Shown: piece by piece, positions 1 to 8,300 of the stretch | How the letters are laid out: every line of letters starts with the position of its first letter | Numbering within the stretch: the stretch's first letter is position 1 | Assembly: GCA_003131925.1 (NCBI GenBank) | Contig: PKWC01000085.1 | Span: 1 to 14,230 of the forward strand | From: Alphaproteobacteria bacterium | GTDB lineage: Bacteria; Pseudomonadota; Alphaproteobacteria; Micropepsales; Micropepsaceae | DNA length: 14,230 bases | Direction of reading: 5' to 3' | Notes under the pieces: model-generated | Told to the model about the DNA's origin: nothing | The model's input: the letters and a program-made list of their open reading frames with translations, nothing else | Databases searched by the model: none | Made by a program: the position numbers and the translations under genes

Positions 1-1417
1 GAATTCCGTTCGCCACCACTTCGAGTTCACCAGCGCCCGTCTCCATGCCAGAAGGCACATCGAAATTTGTCGAAACCGGCGTGTTGCCGGTGGCCACGCC
101 CATGGTACTGTGGTCGTGCGTACGCGTGTAGAACACGTGACCGGTCGAATTGTTGGTGATGCGTACCAGGGGATAGTTGGTGGCGGTCTCAACCTCGTCG
201 CCGAAGGCGGCGGCCTGGGAGAGCCCGTTAAACTGTGTCCCCGAAATTTTGTAGGTCTGTCCACGCTTCACGGTTGACTGGAACGATGAGATCGTCGGCT
301 GCCAAGCCGATTGATAGGTGCCTTTCGGCTGGTACACCTCATAGCCGCCGATGAGTACCTCGCCCGTGGGCAGCATCATCAACGATGTGTACGAGCCAAT
401 TCCAAATCCCACGGACTCGCGCGTGAAATGGGTGCCGTCAAACTCGTAGAGGTAGCCGCTCGAACCCAGCGCGAGCACGTTGCCGTCGGGCAGGAGTGCT
501 GCCGATGAGTCATCGGCCTGGTCGCCATCCGGCCAGTCCGGACCCGCGGCCCAACCCGCGCCCGGCGTGTAGATCGCGGTATGCGCAGCGCTATCACCTT
601 GATGCGTCGCGCCGGTCGCAAACACCGTGCCGTCGGGGCGGAGGATTCCGGGTCCGGTTTCGCCGGGAGAATAGTAACAAAAGTCCTTCGGGGGCACCTC
701 AATGCAATTGCAAACCAGGCACGGTCCCTGCAGGTTTGCGACGGTGCTGCCAAGGTTCTTCCATTTGCCGGTCGATGGATTGTAGGTTTCGGACAACGGA
801 TTGGTCAGCACATCCCAGGTCAGAATCGTGCCGTCCGGCATCAGCGTCCAGCCCTCCTCCGCGTTCCACTTCTCATTCTTGTGCTTGGATACCAGTTCCG
901 TCCATTCCAGGGTGGAGGGATCGAGCGTCGCGACCTTGCTGTGAAACTTGTTTCCCAGCATGAAACGCCCGTCGGGCAGCATCGACGAGGGCGAATCGCC
1001 GATGTTTTTCCAGCCTTTCGGCGGCTTGAGACTCGTCCATTTGTCTTTCAGCGGATCGTAGATCGCGCCCATGTTGCTGAAAGCGAAACTGTCGAAATTG
1101 TACTCGCCGCCTGTAATTACCGCGCGTCCGTCGGCGAGCACCGCGGAGGCGAAATAAAGCGGCTGATAGCCGGAGGGCAGGCTCGCAAGTTGCGTCCAGG
1201 TGCCGTTCACATAAGAGCCCTTGTTGTCAGGTGTGAGCTTGTACCAGGTGTTCTCGTTGTAGGACTGCACCATCACCGTGCCGTCGGTGAGCAGCAATTC
1301 GACCAGCGCGCCCGCGGGCGGCTGGTGTGTGAGCTGCACCACTTTCTGAGCGGAGGCGGAGTGCGGCGCGACGGCGAACAAAGCGGCGGCAAGCGCAATG
1401 AGCGAGCGGCGGAGCAT
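1..1417 (-). CDS. Secreted kelch / galactose-oxidase-like beta-propeller protein (3' end cut off by window edge)
   Basis: The minus strand stays open from an ATG at 1417-1415 to the window edge, giving about 472 residues without a stop. The N-terminus is a clear Sec signal peptide (two Arg, then an Ala/Leu-rich core, then A-S-A before Gln24). The mature part carries seven copies of an L-x-D/T-G-x-V/I motif followed by small residues, such as LLTDGTVMV, VLADGRAVITGG, LMPDGTILTW and MLPTGEVLIGG. These are typical of kelch-type blades, so a seven-bladed propeller is likely. The last visible residues (ELEVVANGI) resemble the C-terminal Ig-like domain of galactose-oxidase relatives, so only a few residues are probably missing. 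A Cys cluster (C233, C236, C238, C247) sits mid-protein. The substrate is unknown, and I cannot confirm galactose-oxidase copper ligands. It is divergent from the SDR gene at 1830. Confidence 0.88.
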   Translation of the reverse strand, partial: MLRRSLIALAAALFAVAPHSASAQKVVQLTHQPPAGALVELLLTDGTVMVQSYNENTWYKLTPDNKGSYVNGTWTQLASLPSGYQPLYFASAVLADGRAVITGGEYNFDSFAFSNMGAIYDPLKDKWTSLKPPKGWKNIGDSPSSMLPDGRFMLGNKFHSKVATLDPSTLEWTELVSKHKNEKWNAEEGWTLMPDGTILTWDVLTNPLSETYNPSTGKWKNLGSTVANLQGPCLVCNCIEVPPKDFCYYSPGETGPGILRPDGTVFATGATHQGDSAAHTAIYTPGAGWAAGPDWPDGDQADDSSAALLPDGNVLALGSSGYLYEFDGTHFTRESVGFGIGSYTSLMMLPTGEVLIGGYEVYQPKGTYQSAWQPTISSFQSTVKRGQTYKISGTQFNGLSQAAAFGDEVETATNYPLVRITNNSTGHVFYTRTHDHSTMGVATGNTPVSTNFDVPSGMETGAGELEVVANGI

Positions 1418-1646
1418 GGTGCAAATTCCCCTGAGAGCGGACGCGAACGCTACCTTCTCCCGCGGCCGCGGAAAAGGGTTCTTTTCGATGCTGGACAAGA
1501 GCTACGCCGGCAGACCGGAGACGCGGAGACTTATGGTGTTCCAGCCATTCATGGCGACCGTTCTCGCGGTGCACGCCAGAATCGACGACGCATTCATCTG
1601 TCGCTCATCGTATTTTTGGTCAATGCCTGCGATCCGGCCCACCACA

Positions 1647-1669
1647 TCGACAGGCTCAGCGCCTGCCGA
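1647..1669. repeat. Imperfect palindrome, REP-like
   Basis: Arms TCG-A-CAGGC and GCCTG-C-CGA flank the 5-nt loop TCAGC, giving eight pairs and one mismatch. The core GACAGGCTCAGC resembles extragenic palindromes dispersed in many proteobacterial genomes, judged from memory. Only one copy is present here, so whether it is a repeat family cannot be tested. It could also be an operator. Confidence 0.4.
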
Positions 1670-1670
1670 A

Positions 1671-1680
1671 GTTCGCGAAC
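1671..1680. promoter_or_regulatory. Perfect palindrome GTTCGCGAAC, candidate operator
   Basis: This 10-bp sequence equals its own reverse complement. It lies between two divergent genes and directly beside the imperfect palindrome ending at 1669. A regulator-binding role is inferred from position and symmetry only. Confidence 0.25.
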
Positions 1681-1814
1681 ACGGGCGACAGGCAATTGGT
1701 GGTCAATTCTGAACATATTCGTCTCAAATATGCGTTCTATACTTTGGAGCTTGACCCTGTGATCGTAGAGTTCCTCCAGTTCAACGAGGCATGATTGGCA
1801 GAGAGGTTGACCGT

Positions 1815-1820
1815 GGAGGA
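1815..1820 (+). promoter_or_regulatory. Shine-Dalgarno sequence setting a TTG start for the SDR gene
   Basis: GGAGGA is followed by nine bases and then an in-frame TTG at 1830. The upstream in-frame ATG at 1791 has only a GAGG placed one base away, too close to work well. The TTG start also puts the Rossmann glycine motif at the usual distance from the N-terminus. Confidence 0.6.
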
Positions 1821-1829
1821 ATTTGTGTT

Positions 1830-2861
1830 TTGAGCAATAACGCTGCTTCGGTTGTCATCATCACGGGCGGGTCGTCGGGTATCGGTCGATGCACGGCTGG
1901 GCTCTTCGCTCAACGTGGCTGGCGCGTGGGGCTGATCGCGCGCGGCGCGGAGGGGTTGGCCGCAGCGCGCGGCGATGTGGAGGCGCTGGGCTCGCGCGCG
2001 GCCTGTGCCCAGGCGGATGTGACCGACAGTACCGAGCTCCATGCGGCGGCGAACGCGATCGTCGCGGCGCTGGGTCCCGTCAACCTTTGGATCAATTGCG
2101 CCGGCAACGGCGTCTATGGGCGCTTCCTGGACGTGCCCGAGGCCGATTTCAAGCGCGTCACGGACGTGACCTATCACGGCTCTGTTAACGGCACTCGTGT
2201 GGCGCTCAGCCAGATGCGGCCGCGCGGCACTGGAACCATCCTCAATGTCTGTTCGGCCGTTGTCTTCCATGGTCTGCCGCTGATGTCTTCCTACTCCGGC
2301 GCGAAAGCGGCGCTGTGCAATTTCAGTCAGGCGCTTCAGGCCGAACTCAAACTCGAACACAGTCCCATCCGGGTGACCACCGTCTTCCCGCCTGCGGCGA
2401 ACACGCCATTCTTCAGCCACGCGATCAGCTACATGGGCCGGCCCGCACGCCCCGCATGGCCCGTCTATCAACCGGAAGTGGTCGCGCAGGGCATCTGGCA
2501 GGCTTTCGTCAGCGGACGACGCGAGATGTCGATAAGTGGCACTTCCGCAGCATTCCGGGCAGCGAGCCGCATGGCTCCGGGCCTGATCGCCTGGTGCATG
2601 GGCCGGATGGGAAGCGAGCGCCAAACGACAAAGGATCCGAAGGCCTCCCAGGTGCTGGAGCCCACATTGTTCGAACCTTCGCGCCGCGTGTTCGACATAC
2701 GCGGCCCGTTCGGACAAGGCGCACGGACAACAAGCACCCAGCTCTGGCTGGAGAGTCAGCTTACAATGGCGGCGATGTTGTTCAGCTCTGCCCGGCGCTT
2801 TCGGGCGAAGCGACCAGACGTTCTGTGGCCATCCACACCCGCTCCAGCAGAGGTGGATTGA
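1830..2861 (+). CDS. Classical short-chain dehydrogenase/reductase (SDR)
   Basis: NAD(P)-dependent oxidoreductase with a Rossmann fold. Counting from the alternative ATG at 1791 (356 residues), it shows the cofactor motif TGGSSGIG (25-32), an NCAG variant of the NNAG motif (102-105), and catalytic Ser155, Tyr168 and Lys172 in the Y-S-G-A-K arrangement. I prefer the TTG at 1830 (343 residues) because of the GGAGGA sequence upstream. The region GRPARPAWPVYQPE and the later EPTLFEP segment match a large group of about 330-residue SDRs common in alphaproteobacteria. The last 26 residues overlap the 3' end of the convergent SDR gene. The substrate cannot be told from sequence. No operon partner follows on this strand. 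Confidence 0.9.
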   Translation: MSNNAASVVIITGGSSGIGRCTAGLFAQRGWRVGLIARGAEGLAAARGDVEALGSRAACAQADVTDSTELHAAANAIVAALGPVNLWINCAGNGVYGRFLDVPEADFKRVTDVTYHGSVNGTRVALSQMRPRGTGTILNVCSAVVFHGLPLMSSYSGAKAALCNFSQALQAELKLEHSPIRVTTVFPPAANTPFFSHAISYMGRPARPAWPVYQPEVVAQGIWQAFVSGRREMSISGTSAAFRAASRMAPGLIAWCMGRMGSERQTTKDPKASQVLEPTLFEPSRRVFDIRGPFGQGARTTSTQLWLESQLTMAAMLFSSARRFRAKRPDVLWPSTPAPAEVD

Positions 2862-3642
2862 GCGCCTGCCGATTTGGCAGCACGGACCCCCTATTCTTGA
2901 AATAGGCGCCGCTGACCGTCGCGAGTTCGGGGGCGAGCGCGGCATGGAGCGGCGTATCGGCGCCACGTTCCTCCGTCAGAGATATCGCTGCCAGGCATCC
3001 CCATGCGAGTCCGATGATGCCGCCGGTACGCACCAGTCCCGTCGCCACCATTCCGGGATGCGCCACATTTGCCGTCACGCCGGTGCCCGCGAGCCGCTTT
3101 GCCAATGCGAAAGTTATCATCATCAGCGCAAGTTTGGACTGGCTGTAGGCACGCATCATCGTCCAGCGATCACCGAGAACGAGATCGTCCGGATCGATTC
3201 GCGCACGATCGGATGTGGACGATCCGACGTTGACGATACGCGAATGCGCGTGCGCAATCAGCGACGGCAGCAGCGCGCGTGTCAGCGCGAACGGACTCAA
3301 CAAATTGACGGCGAGCACGCGGTCGAAGCCTTCCGCGGTCGTGACCGGCTTCGCCTCGAATACGCCGGCATTGTTGATCAGGAGGGCGATGCGGGAATAG
3401 CTCGCCGCGATGTCGCCCCCGATCTCGATCGTCGCGGATAGCAGCGAGAGGTCTGCGATCCGCAGGTCAATGCTGGAATGCGGCGTGGTATCGGCAATCC
3501 AGGCACGAGTTGCCTCCGCGCGCACGCGGTCGCGACAAATCAGGACCAGATGATATCCCGCTCGCGCCAGACCGAGCGCGATGAAGCGGCCGATTCCACC
3601 GGTCGCTCCGGTGACCACGGCAACGGGCCGATCCACGCCCAA
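2782..3642 (-). CDS. SDR oxidoreductase, retinol-dehydrogenase/WWOX-like
   Basis: A second classical SDR (286 residues), not closely similar to the convergent one. Motifs are TGATGGIG (11-18), NNAG (90-93), a catalytic Ser at 141 or 142 in NVGSS, and Y166-S-Q-S-K170. The stretch MRAYSQSKLALMM followed by GVTANVAHPGMVATGL is typical of the retinol-dehydrogenase/WWOX-like SDRs, which in bacteria act on undefined small molecules. The start is TTG at 3642: an in-frame TGA lies just upstream at 3649-3651, so no earlier start is possible, and AGGTGA sits six bases before the TTG. A GTG at 3636 is an alternative. The 3' end overlaps the opposing SDR gene by 80 bp. Confidence 0.9.
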   Translation of the reverse strand: MGVDRPVAVVTGATGGIGRFIALGLARAGYHLVLICRDRVRAEATRAWIADTTPHSSIDLRIADLSLLSATIEIGGDIAASYSRIALLINNAGVFEAKPVTTAEGFDRVLAVNLLSPFALTRALLPSLIAHAHSRIVNVGSSTSDRARIDPDDLVLGDRWTMMRAYSQSKLALMMITFALAKRLAGTGVTANVAHPGMVATGLVRTGGIIGLAWGCLAAISLTEERGADTPLHAALAPELATVSGAYFKNRGSVLPNRQALNPPLLERVWMATERLVASPESAGQS

Positions 3643-3648
3643 GTCATG

Positions 3649-3654
3649 TCACCT
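3649..3654 (-). promoter_or_regulatory. Shine-Dalgarno sequence supporting the TTG start of the minus-strand SDR
   Basis: On the minus strand AGGTGA is followed by six bases and the TTG at 3642. An ATG two bases after the AGGTGA lies in another frame and is too close to be used. Confidence 0.5.
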
Positions 3655-3676
3655 GTTGAGCATCCTGATTGCGTTA

Positions 3677-4042
3677 TCACGAGATTTGCGTCGAATTGGA
3701 ACCGCAATGATGCAAGTGCCCCGGATTCATCGCGCACCGGGCAGGATGAAAATGAGAACTGGGTGCTTGTCGCAATCTGGCGTCAACCGCTGCGGCCGCC
3801 GCTTTGAATGCGGGGAATGCCGAGTGCTCGTTCCAGGAACCGCCCGAATTGGTCAACTTAAAGACTTGGCCATAGACAGAATTACCGGAGCAAGCACCGG
3901 TGCCATATCGACCGGCAACAAACTTGTTCCGCACCGCATCGACGCTTGATGCAACTGAGGCGCCCGGCAAGGGCTTCGGGAGAATTGTCGCTGGCGCGCG
4001 CGCAAACCGGGCGGTCAGGGCACCTGCCGCACGAAGACAACC
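3677..4042 (-). pseudogene. Decayed fragment resembling a GloVer-type tandem-repeat protein
   Basis: This stretch would otherwise be a 400-bp gap. Read on the minus strand it gives one recognisable island, at about 3810-3930: GTGACSGN, then YGQVFKLTNSGGSW. That matches from memory the G-x-V-F-K-L-T-P-x-G-x-x-W core of GloVer-type tandem-repeat proteins, which normally carry many copies. Only one degenerate copy is present. The flanking sequence looks non-coding and there is no good start codon (only a TTG at 3970). The frame is the same as that of the upstream HAF-like gene, separated from it by that gene's TGA and about 24 codons. I read this as a remnant rather than a working gene. A small unknown protein is possible but less likely. 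Confidence 0.45.
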
Positions 4043-5107
4043 TCACTTTGTTCGCAAAAAGCCATGAGCTACGCTGCCATCCAGGTAATATCCCCCGATC
4101 GCGCCCTTGACATTGATGCTCTCGGGAGCAATTCCGGTTGATCCCGAAACGTCGAACACCGTAAACGTTCCATCGGCGGCCCGCACAAAGCCGTGACCTA
4201 CCTCGCTGGAATCCACGTACGATCCCACGATCGCGCCCTTGGCATTGATGCTGTAGGCGATCGTGTAGAGTGATCCCGAAGGGTCGATCGTCGTGATCGT
4301 TCCATCGGAAGCCCGCACAAAGCCGTGGTCCACGGCGTTGCCATCCTCGTAGTATCCCGCGATCGAGCGCTTGGCATTGATGCTGACGGCATAGGTATCG
4401 ATCGATCCCGCCGGATCGAACGTCGTGATCTTTCCATCGGCAGCCCGCACAAAGCCGTGATGGACGCGGTTGCTATCCTCGTAGTATCCCGCGATCACGC
4501 CCTTGGCATTGATGCTAAAGGGAAAGGTGAAGTTTGATCCCGAAACGCCGAACGTCGTGATCGTTCCATCGGTAGCCCGCAAAAATCCTTGATAAATGCC
4601 ACTGTCAAAATATCCTGTGATCGCTCCGGTATCGTTGATGCTCTCGGCAGCGGTTTCGCTCGATCCCGAAGGGTCGAACGTCGTGATCGTCCCATCGGAA
4701 GCCCGGACAAAGCCGTGATACACGTCGCTGCCATCCTCGTAATTTCCGACGATCACGCCATAGTAATTGATGCCGTCGGCGAAGGTGCCTCTCGATCCCG
4801 AAGGGTCGACCGTCGTGATCGTCCCATCGGAAGCCCGCACGTAGCCGTGATAAACGTCGGCGCTATCCTCGTAATATCCCGTTATCGCGCTGTTGACATT
4901 GATGCCGAAGGCATAGGTGTCGATTGATCCCGCAGGGTCGAACCTCTTGATTCGTGGCGCGGCATTCAACGACACGCTTGATCCCAGGATGCAGAGCGCT
5001 ACGCAAATGATTTGAATTCCACTGCGCGCGGCAAGCTCCGGTAACCACGCAAAAGCAATCCGTTCCTGCATCATGTCTTTACCCCGGCGAAGAAGGCCGA
5101 ACCCCAT
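4043..5107 (-). CDS. Secreted protein of seven ~44-residue HAF-like repeats (predicted beta-propeller)
   Basis: 354 residues. The N-terminus has a long charged leader and then a hydrophobic segment (about residues 31-48) ending in small residues near 50, consistent with export. The rest is seven tandem repeats with the pattern I-T-T-F-D-P-S-G-S, then S-I-N-x-K-G-x-I-x-G-Y-Y-E-D, then H-G-F-V-R-A-x-D-G. Six have the standard length or close to it; repeat 3 is two residues shorter. The pattern fits the 'HAF' extracellular repeat family in style (S-I-N-x-x-G followed by G-Y and H-G-F), and seven repeats suggest a seven-bladed propeller. Function is unknown. The start could be ATG 5107 or one of two adjacent ATGs at 5074 and 5071; none has a strong ribosome site. 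It is probably monocistronic. Confidence 0.85.
   Translation of the reverse strand: MGFGLLRRGKDMMQERIAFAWLPELAARSGIQIICVALCILGSSVSLNAAPRIKRFDPAGSIDTYAFGINVNSAITGYYEDSADVYHGYVRASDGTITTVDPSGSRGTFADGINYYGVIVGNYEDGSDVYHGFVRASDGTITTFDPSGSSETAAESINDTGAITGYFDSGIYQGFLRATDGTITTFGVSGSNFTFPFSINAKGVIAGYYEDSNRVHHGFVRAADGKITTFDPAGSIDTYAVSINAKRSIAGYYEDGNAVDHGFVRASDGTITTIDPSGSLYTIAYSINAKGAIVGSYVDSSEVGHGFVRAADGTFTVFDVSGSTGIAPESINVKGAIGGYYLDGSVAHGFLRTK
4046..4957 (-). repeat. Tandem 132-bp repeats inside the HAF-like gene
   Basis: A recognisable segment (plus-strand GTGATCGTTCCATCGG and variants) recurs at 4161, 4293, 4425, 4557, 4683 and 4815. Spacings are 132, 132, 132, 126 and 132 bp, all multiples of three. 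The copies are diverged, so the array is old enough to have drifted, but it could still recombine unequally and change copy number in frame. Confidence 0.85.
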
Positions 5108-5366
5108 AAAAAACAGCCACTTGCAGTGCCTACACCTACTGGTTGGTTATGTCGACAGCGCGGTCTTGGTTAAGTTATTGATTTGATAGGCGCACCGGAC
5201 AGGATTCGAACCCGCGTACTTGGCTTGGGCATTGCTCTTGCTCTGCAGCAAAGGATAAGGAGTGAGCAGGGTTTTCCGGGACGCCGCCCTGTACCACTCG
5301 CGGTTGTTGCACAATCGCGACCTTCCATGACTTGCCGGAAATTCGCGCCGTCGCAAGACTGCGCTA
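5108..5366. other. Non-coding gap between HAF-like gene and efflux operon
   Basis: About 260 bp between the start of the HAF-like gene and the stop of the RND pump gene, both on the minus strand. It holds the tRNA 3'-end fragment at 5189-5217. Open frames here are short and translate the tRNA-like sequence, so I call none. I see no convincing intrinsic terminator for the efflux operon. Confidence 0.55.
5189..5217 (-). repeat. tRNA 3'-end fragment, possible attachment-site scar
   Basis: On the minus strand this reads as a T-arm (GCGGG, loop TTCGAAT, CCTGT) followed by the 3' acceptor strand CCGGTGC and GCC, as in the end of a tRNA with an expected 5' end GCACCGG. No matching 5' half, D-arm or anticodon arm lies upstream on that strand, so this is not a complete gene. 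Such isolated tRNA 3' ends are classic att remnants of integrative elements that insert into tRNA genes. The parent tRNA cannot be fixed from this piece; a tRNA-Arg is one possibility. No integrase is in the window. Confidence 0.55.
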
Positions 5367-8300
5367 TTACACGTCCAGCCTGTCACCGTCCCTGACAACA
5401 AGTTCATAGAGCGCCGGCATGAGATAGACGCTGATCGCGAGCCGCGCGATCAGGCCCGCTACGATCACGAGAGCGAACGGGCGCTGCGAGTCCGTGCCCA
5501 CGCCGGTTGCGACGGCGGCGGGCACCAGACCAAGTGCGGCCACCAGAGCCGTCATCATGATCGGGCGCAGCTTCACAATGGCGCCTTCCCTGACCGCCTC
5601 ACTCGTCGCCATGCCGCCGCGCCGCAGCTCGTTGACGTAGGAAATATAGACCACCGCCGTCAGCACCGAGACGCCGAACAGCGCCAGGAAACCGATGCCC
5701 GACGACACCGAGAACGGCGTGCCCGTAATCCACAGCGCCAGAATGCCGCCAACGGGCGCCGACAACACCACGCCCAGCACTGTGATGAACGGGAATTTGA
5801 AGTTGCCATAGAGCGCGAACAGGATGAGGAAGATGAGGAAGAAGGTGAGGGGCAGAATGAAATTCATCTGCGCGCGCGAGGCGGTGTATTCGGTGTATTG
5901 GCCGCCCCAATCCAACCGGTAGCCCTGCGGCAGGCTTACCTTCTGCTTGACCTGCTTGATCGCATCGCCCACGGCGCTCGCCAGGTCACGTCCCTCGACC
6001 GAGAACTGCACGCCGATATAGCGTGAATTGCTCTCGCGATAGATGAAGGAGGCGCCGTTGGTAACCTTGATGTCGGCGAATTCCTTGAGCGGAATCTGCT
6101 GGCCGCCGGAGGTGGCCACCGGAATATCGCCGATTTCCTCCGGCGTATCGCGGAACGGCTGTTTCAGGCGCACGACGAGATCGAACTGCTTCTCGCCCTG
6201 CACCACCTGGGTCGCCGTGCCGCCGCCGACGGCCGCTTCGATGAGGGCGTTGATGTCGTCGACGTTCAGGCCGTGGCGCGCGATCTTCGCGCGGTCGATG
6301 TCGATGGTGAGGCTGGGCTGGCCAAGCTCTTGTACCAGCGTCACGTCGCTGATGCCACGGACATTCTGCAGCACCTGCTTGATCGCTTTGCCCTTGTCTT
6401 GCAGCACGTTGAGGTCGGTGCCGAAAATCTTTACCGCCAGCGCGCTTTTCAGTCCGGTCTCTGCTTCATCCACCGCGTCCTGCGCGGGCTGCGTGTAGTT
6501 GAAGACAATGCCCGGGAACGATGAGAGCTTTCTGTCGATGGCCGCGATCAGTGCCGGTTTGTCGCGATAAGGGCCGGTCCAGTCGGCGTAAGGCCTCAGG
6601 CCGACAAAGAACTCCACGTTGAAGAAGCCCGTCGAATCCGTGCCATCGTCGGGGCGGCCCAGTTCGGACGTCACCGTGGTGACGTCCGGAAACGAATGCA
6701 GCACCGCGCGGATTCTTGGCGTAACTTTCGCAGCCTCGTCAAACGAGATGGTGTAGGGCATCGTCGCACGCACCCACAACGCGCCTTCGTCGAGCTGCGG
6801 CATGAATTCCGCGCCGATGAAGGGCACGAAGAGCAGTGACGCCAGGAGCAGCGCGCCCGCCGCGATGGTCGTGCTCCAGGGACGCGCCAGACAGAAATCC
6901 AGACCGCGGAGATATTGCGCCTTCATCCATTCGAACGGCTTGTTGCGCCGCTCGTGGATTCCCTTGCGCATGAACGAGGCGCAAAGCACGGGCAGGAGCG
7001 TCAGCGTCACCACCAGCGAACCGATCAGGGCGTAGATCATCGTGTCGGCCATCGGCTTGAACAGCGCGCCCGACGGGCCGGAGAGCACATAGATTGGCAG
7101 GAAGCTCGCGACGATGACCGCCACCGCATAGAAGAGCGGCCTATCCACCTCCGCAGCGGCGTCGCGGATCACCTCCATGACGTTGAATGGTCTGCCCTCG
7201 CGCAGCGCGATCTGGCGGAAGATATTCTCCACCATGAAAATTGCGCCATCGACCAGGATACCGAAATCGATCGCGCCGATGGACAGCAGGTTCGCGGACG
7301 CACCCTGAAGGTCGAGGCAGATGAACGCAAACAGCAACGCCAGCGGAATGGTGGCCGCCACGATCAATCCGGCGCGGACGTCGTAGAGGAAGAAGATCAG
7401 CACCACGATCACCAGCACCATACCGCGCAGCAGGTTCTGCTCCACGATGGAACGGGTGAGCTGGATGAGATCGCTGAGATCGTAAAACGGATGGACCTTC
7501 ACATCGCGGGGGAGAATCTGGTTGTTCAGCTCGTCGGTTTTGGCTTCGATGCGCTTGAGAACGTTCTGCGTCTTCTCGCCGGTGAGCATGAGAAGGACGC
7601 CTTCGACCGCGTCGTCATGTTTTTCATAGCCGAACTCGCCCAGGCGCGGCGCGATGCCGATCTGAACCGTGCCCACATCCTTCACCAGCACCGGCGTGCC
7701 GTTGTTCACGGCGAGCACGATGTTGCCGATGTCTTCCATGCTGGTGATGCGGCCATTGCCGCGCACGTAGTAGAACTGGCCGCCCTGCGTGTAGAAACCG
7801 CCCCCGCCATTGCTGTTGTTGGCCGCGAGTGCCGCTTCCACCTGCGCCACCGAAAGCCCCGTGCCGGCGACTTTCGTGGGATCGAGCAGCACCTGATATT
7901 GCATATCACCGCCGCCGAAGCCCGAGTCGTCGGCCACGCCCGGCACGGAGCGGTATGCGGGTTCGACGATCCAGCGCTCGAAGGTTTTGAGCTCCATCGG
8001 CGAACGGTCGGGGCTCTCCAGCACATAGCGGTAGATGAGGTCTGACGGCGCCGACATCGGCGCCACCGACGGCGAAACGCCCGAAGGCAAGTTTACGCCC
8101 GGCAGCAGATTGAGCGCCTGTTGCCGCGCGAAGTAGTTGTCAGTGCCGGCCTCGAAAGTGAGCGTGACGTCCGACAGTCCGTAGAGCGAGATCGAGCGGC
8201 TGATGGTGGTATGCGGGATGCCGTTCATGCCGCGTTCGACCGGCACGGTGATCAGACGTTCCACCTCCTCGGCCGCATGGCCGGGCCATTGCGTGATGAT

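Larger units (their letters stand above)
1418..1829. other. Divergent intergenic region with palindromes, no supported gene
   Basis: This roughly 410-bp gap lies between the start of the kelch-type gene (minus) and the proposed start of the SDR gene (plus), so it should hold both promoters. I see no convincing protein: the open frames through it are Arg-rich or run antisense through neighbouring genes. It contains an imperfect hairpin (1647-1669), a perfect 10-bp palindrome (1671-1680) and a TATACT -10-like hexamer on the plus strand at 1738-1743 that lacks a good -35 partner. Confidence 0.6.

Noticed and set aside
1..6. Window begins with an EcoRI site (GAATTC)
   Set aside because: It might be a clone end, but GAATTC also occurs inside the window near 5015, 6805 and 11683, so no conclusion about cloning or gene truncation is possible.
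581..1762. Plus-strand open frame of 393 codons
   Set aside because: It is antisense to the kelch-type gene, Arg- and His-rich with no recognisable motif, while the minus strand carries a signal peptide and seven clear repeats.
1737..2966. Minus-strand open frame of 409 codons
   Set aside because: It lies antisense to most of the plus-strand SDR and overlaps the other SDR out of frame. Its translation is low-complexity Arg/Ala/Pro, typical of a high-GC shadow frame.
3540..3737. Minus-strand open frame with an ATG at 3647 close to AGGTGA
   Set aside because: The ATG is only two bases from the Shine-Dalgarno core and is out of frame with the SDR. The peptide is short and shows no motif.
5147..5407. 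Minus-strand 86-residue open frame containing AGSNPVRCAYQ
   Set aside because: That peptide is the usual false translation of a tRNA T-arm. The frame also overlaps the end of the pump gene.
6915..8045. Plus-strand open frame of 376 codons inside the RND gene
   Set aside because: Its His/Arg/Glu-rich translation mirrors the membrane-protein codons of the pump gene, which has full family signatures on the other strand.
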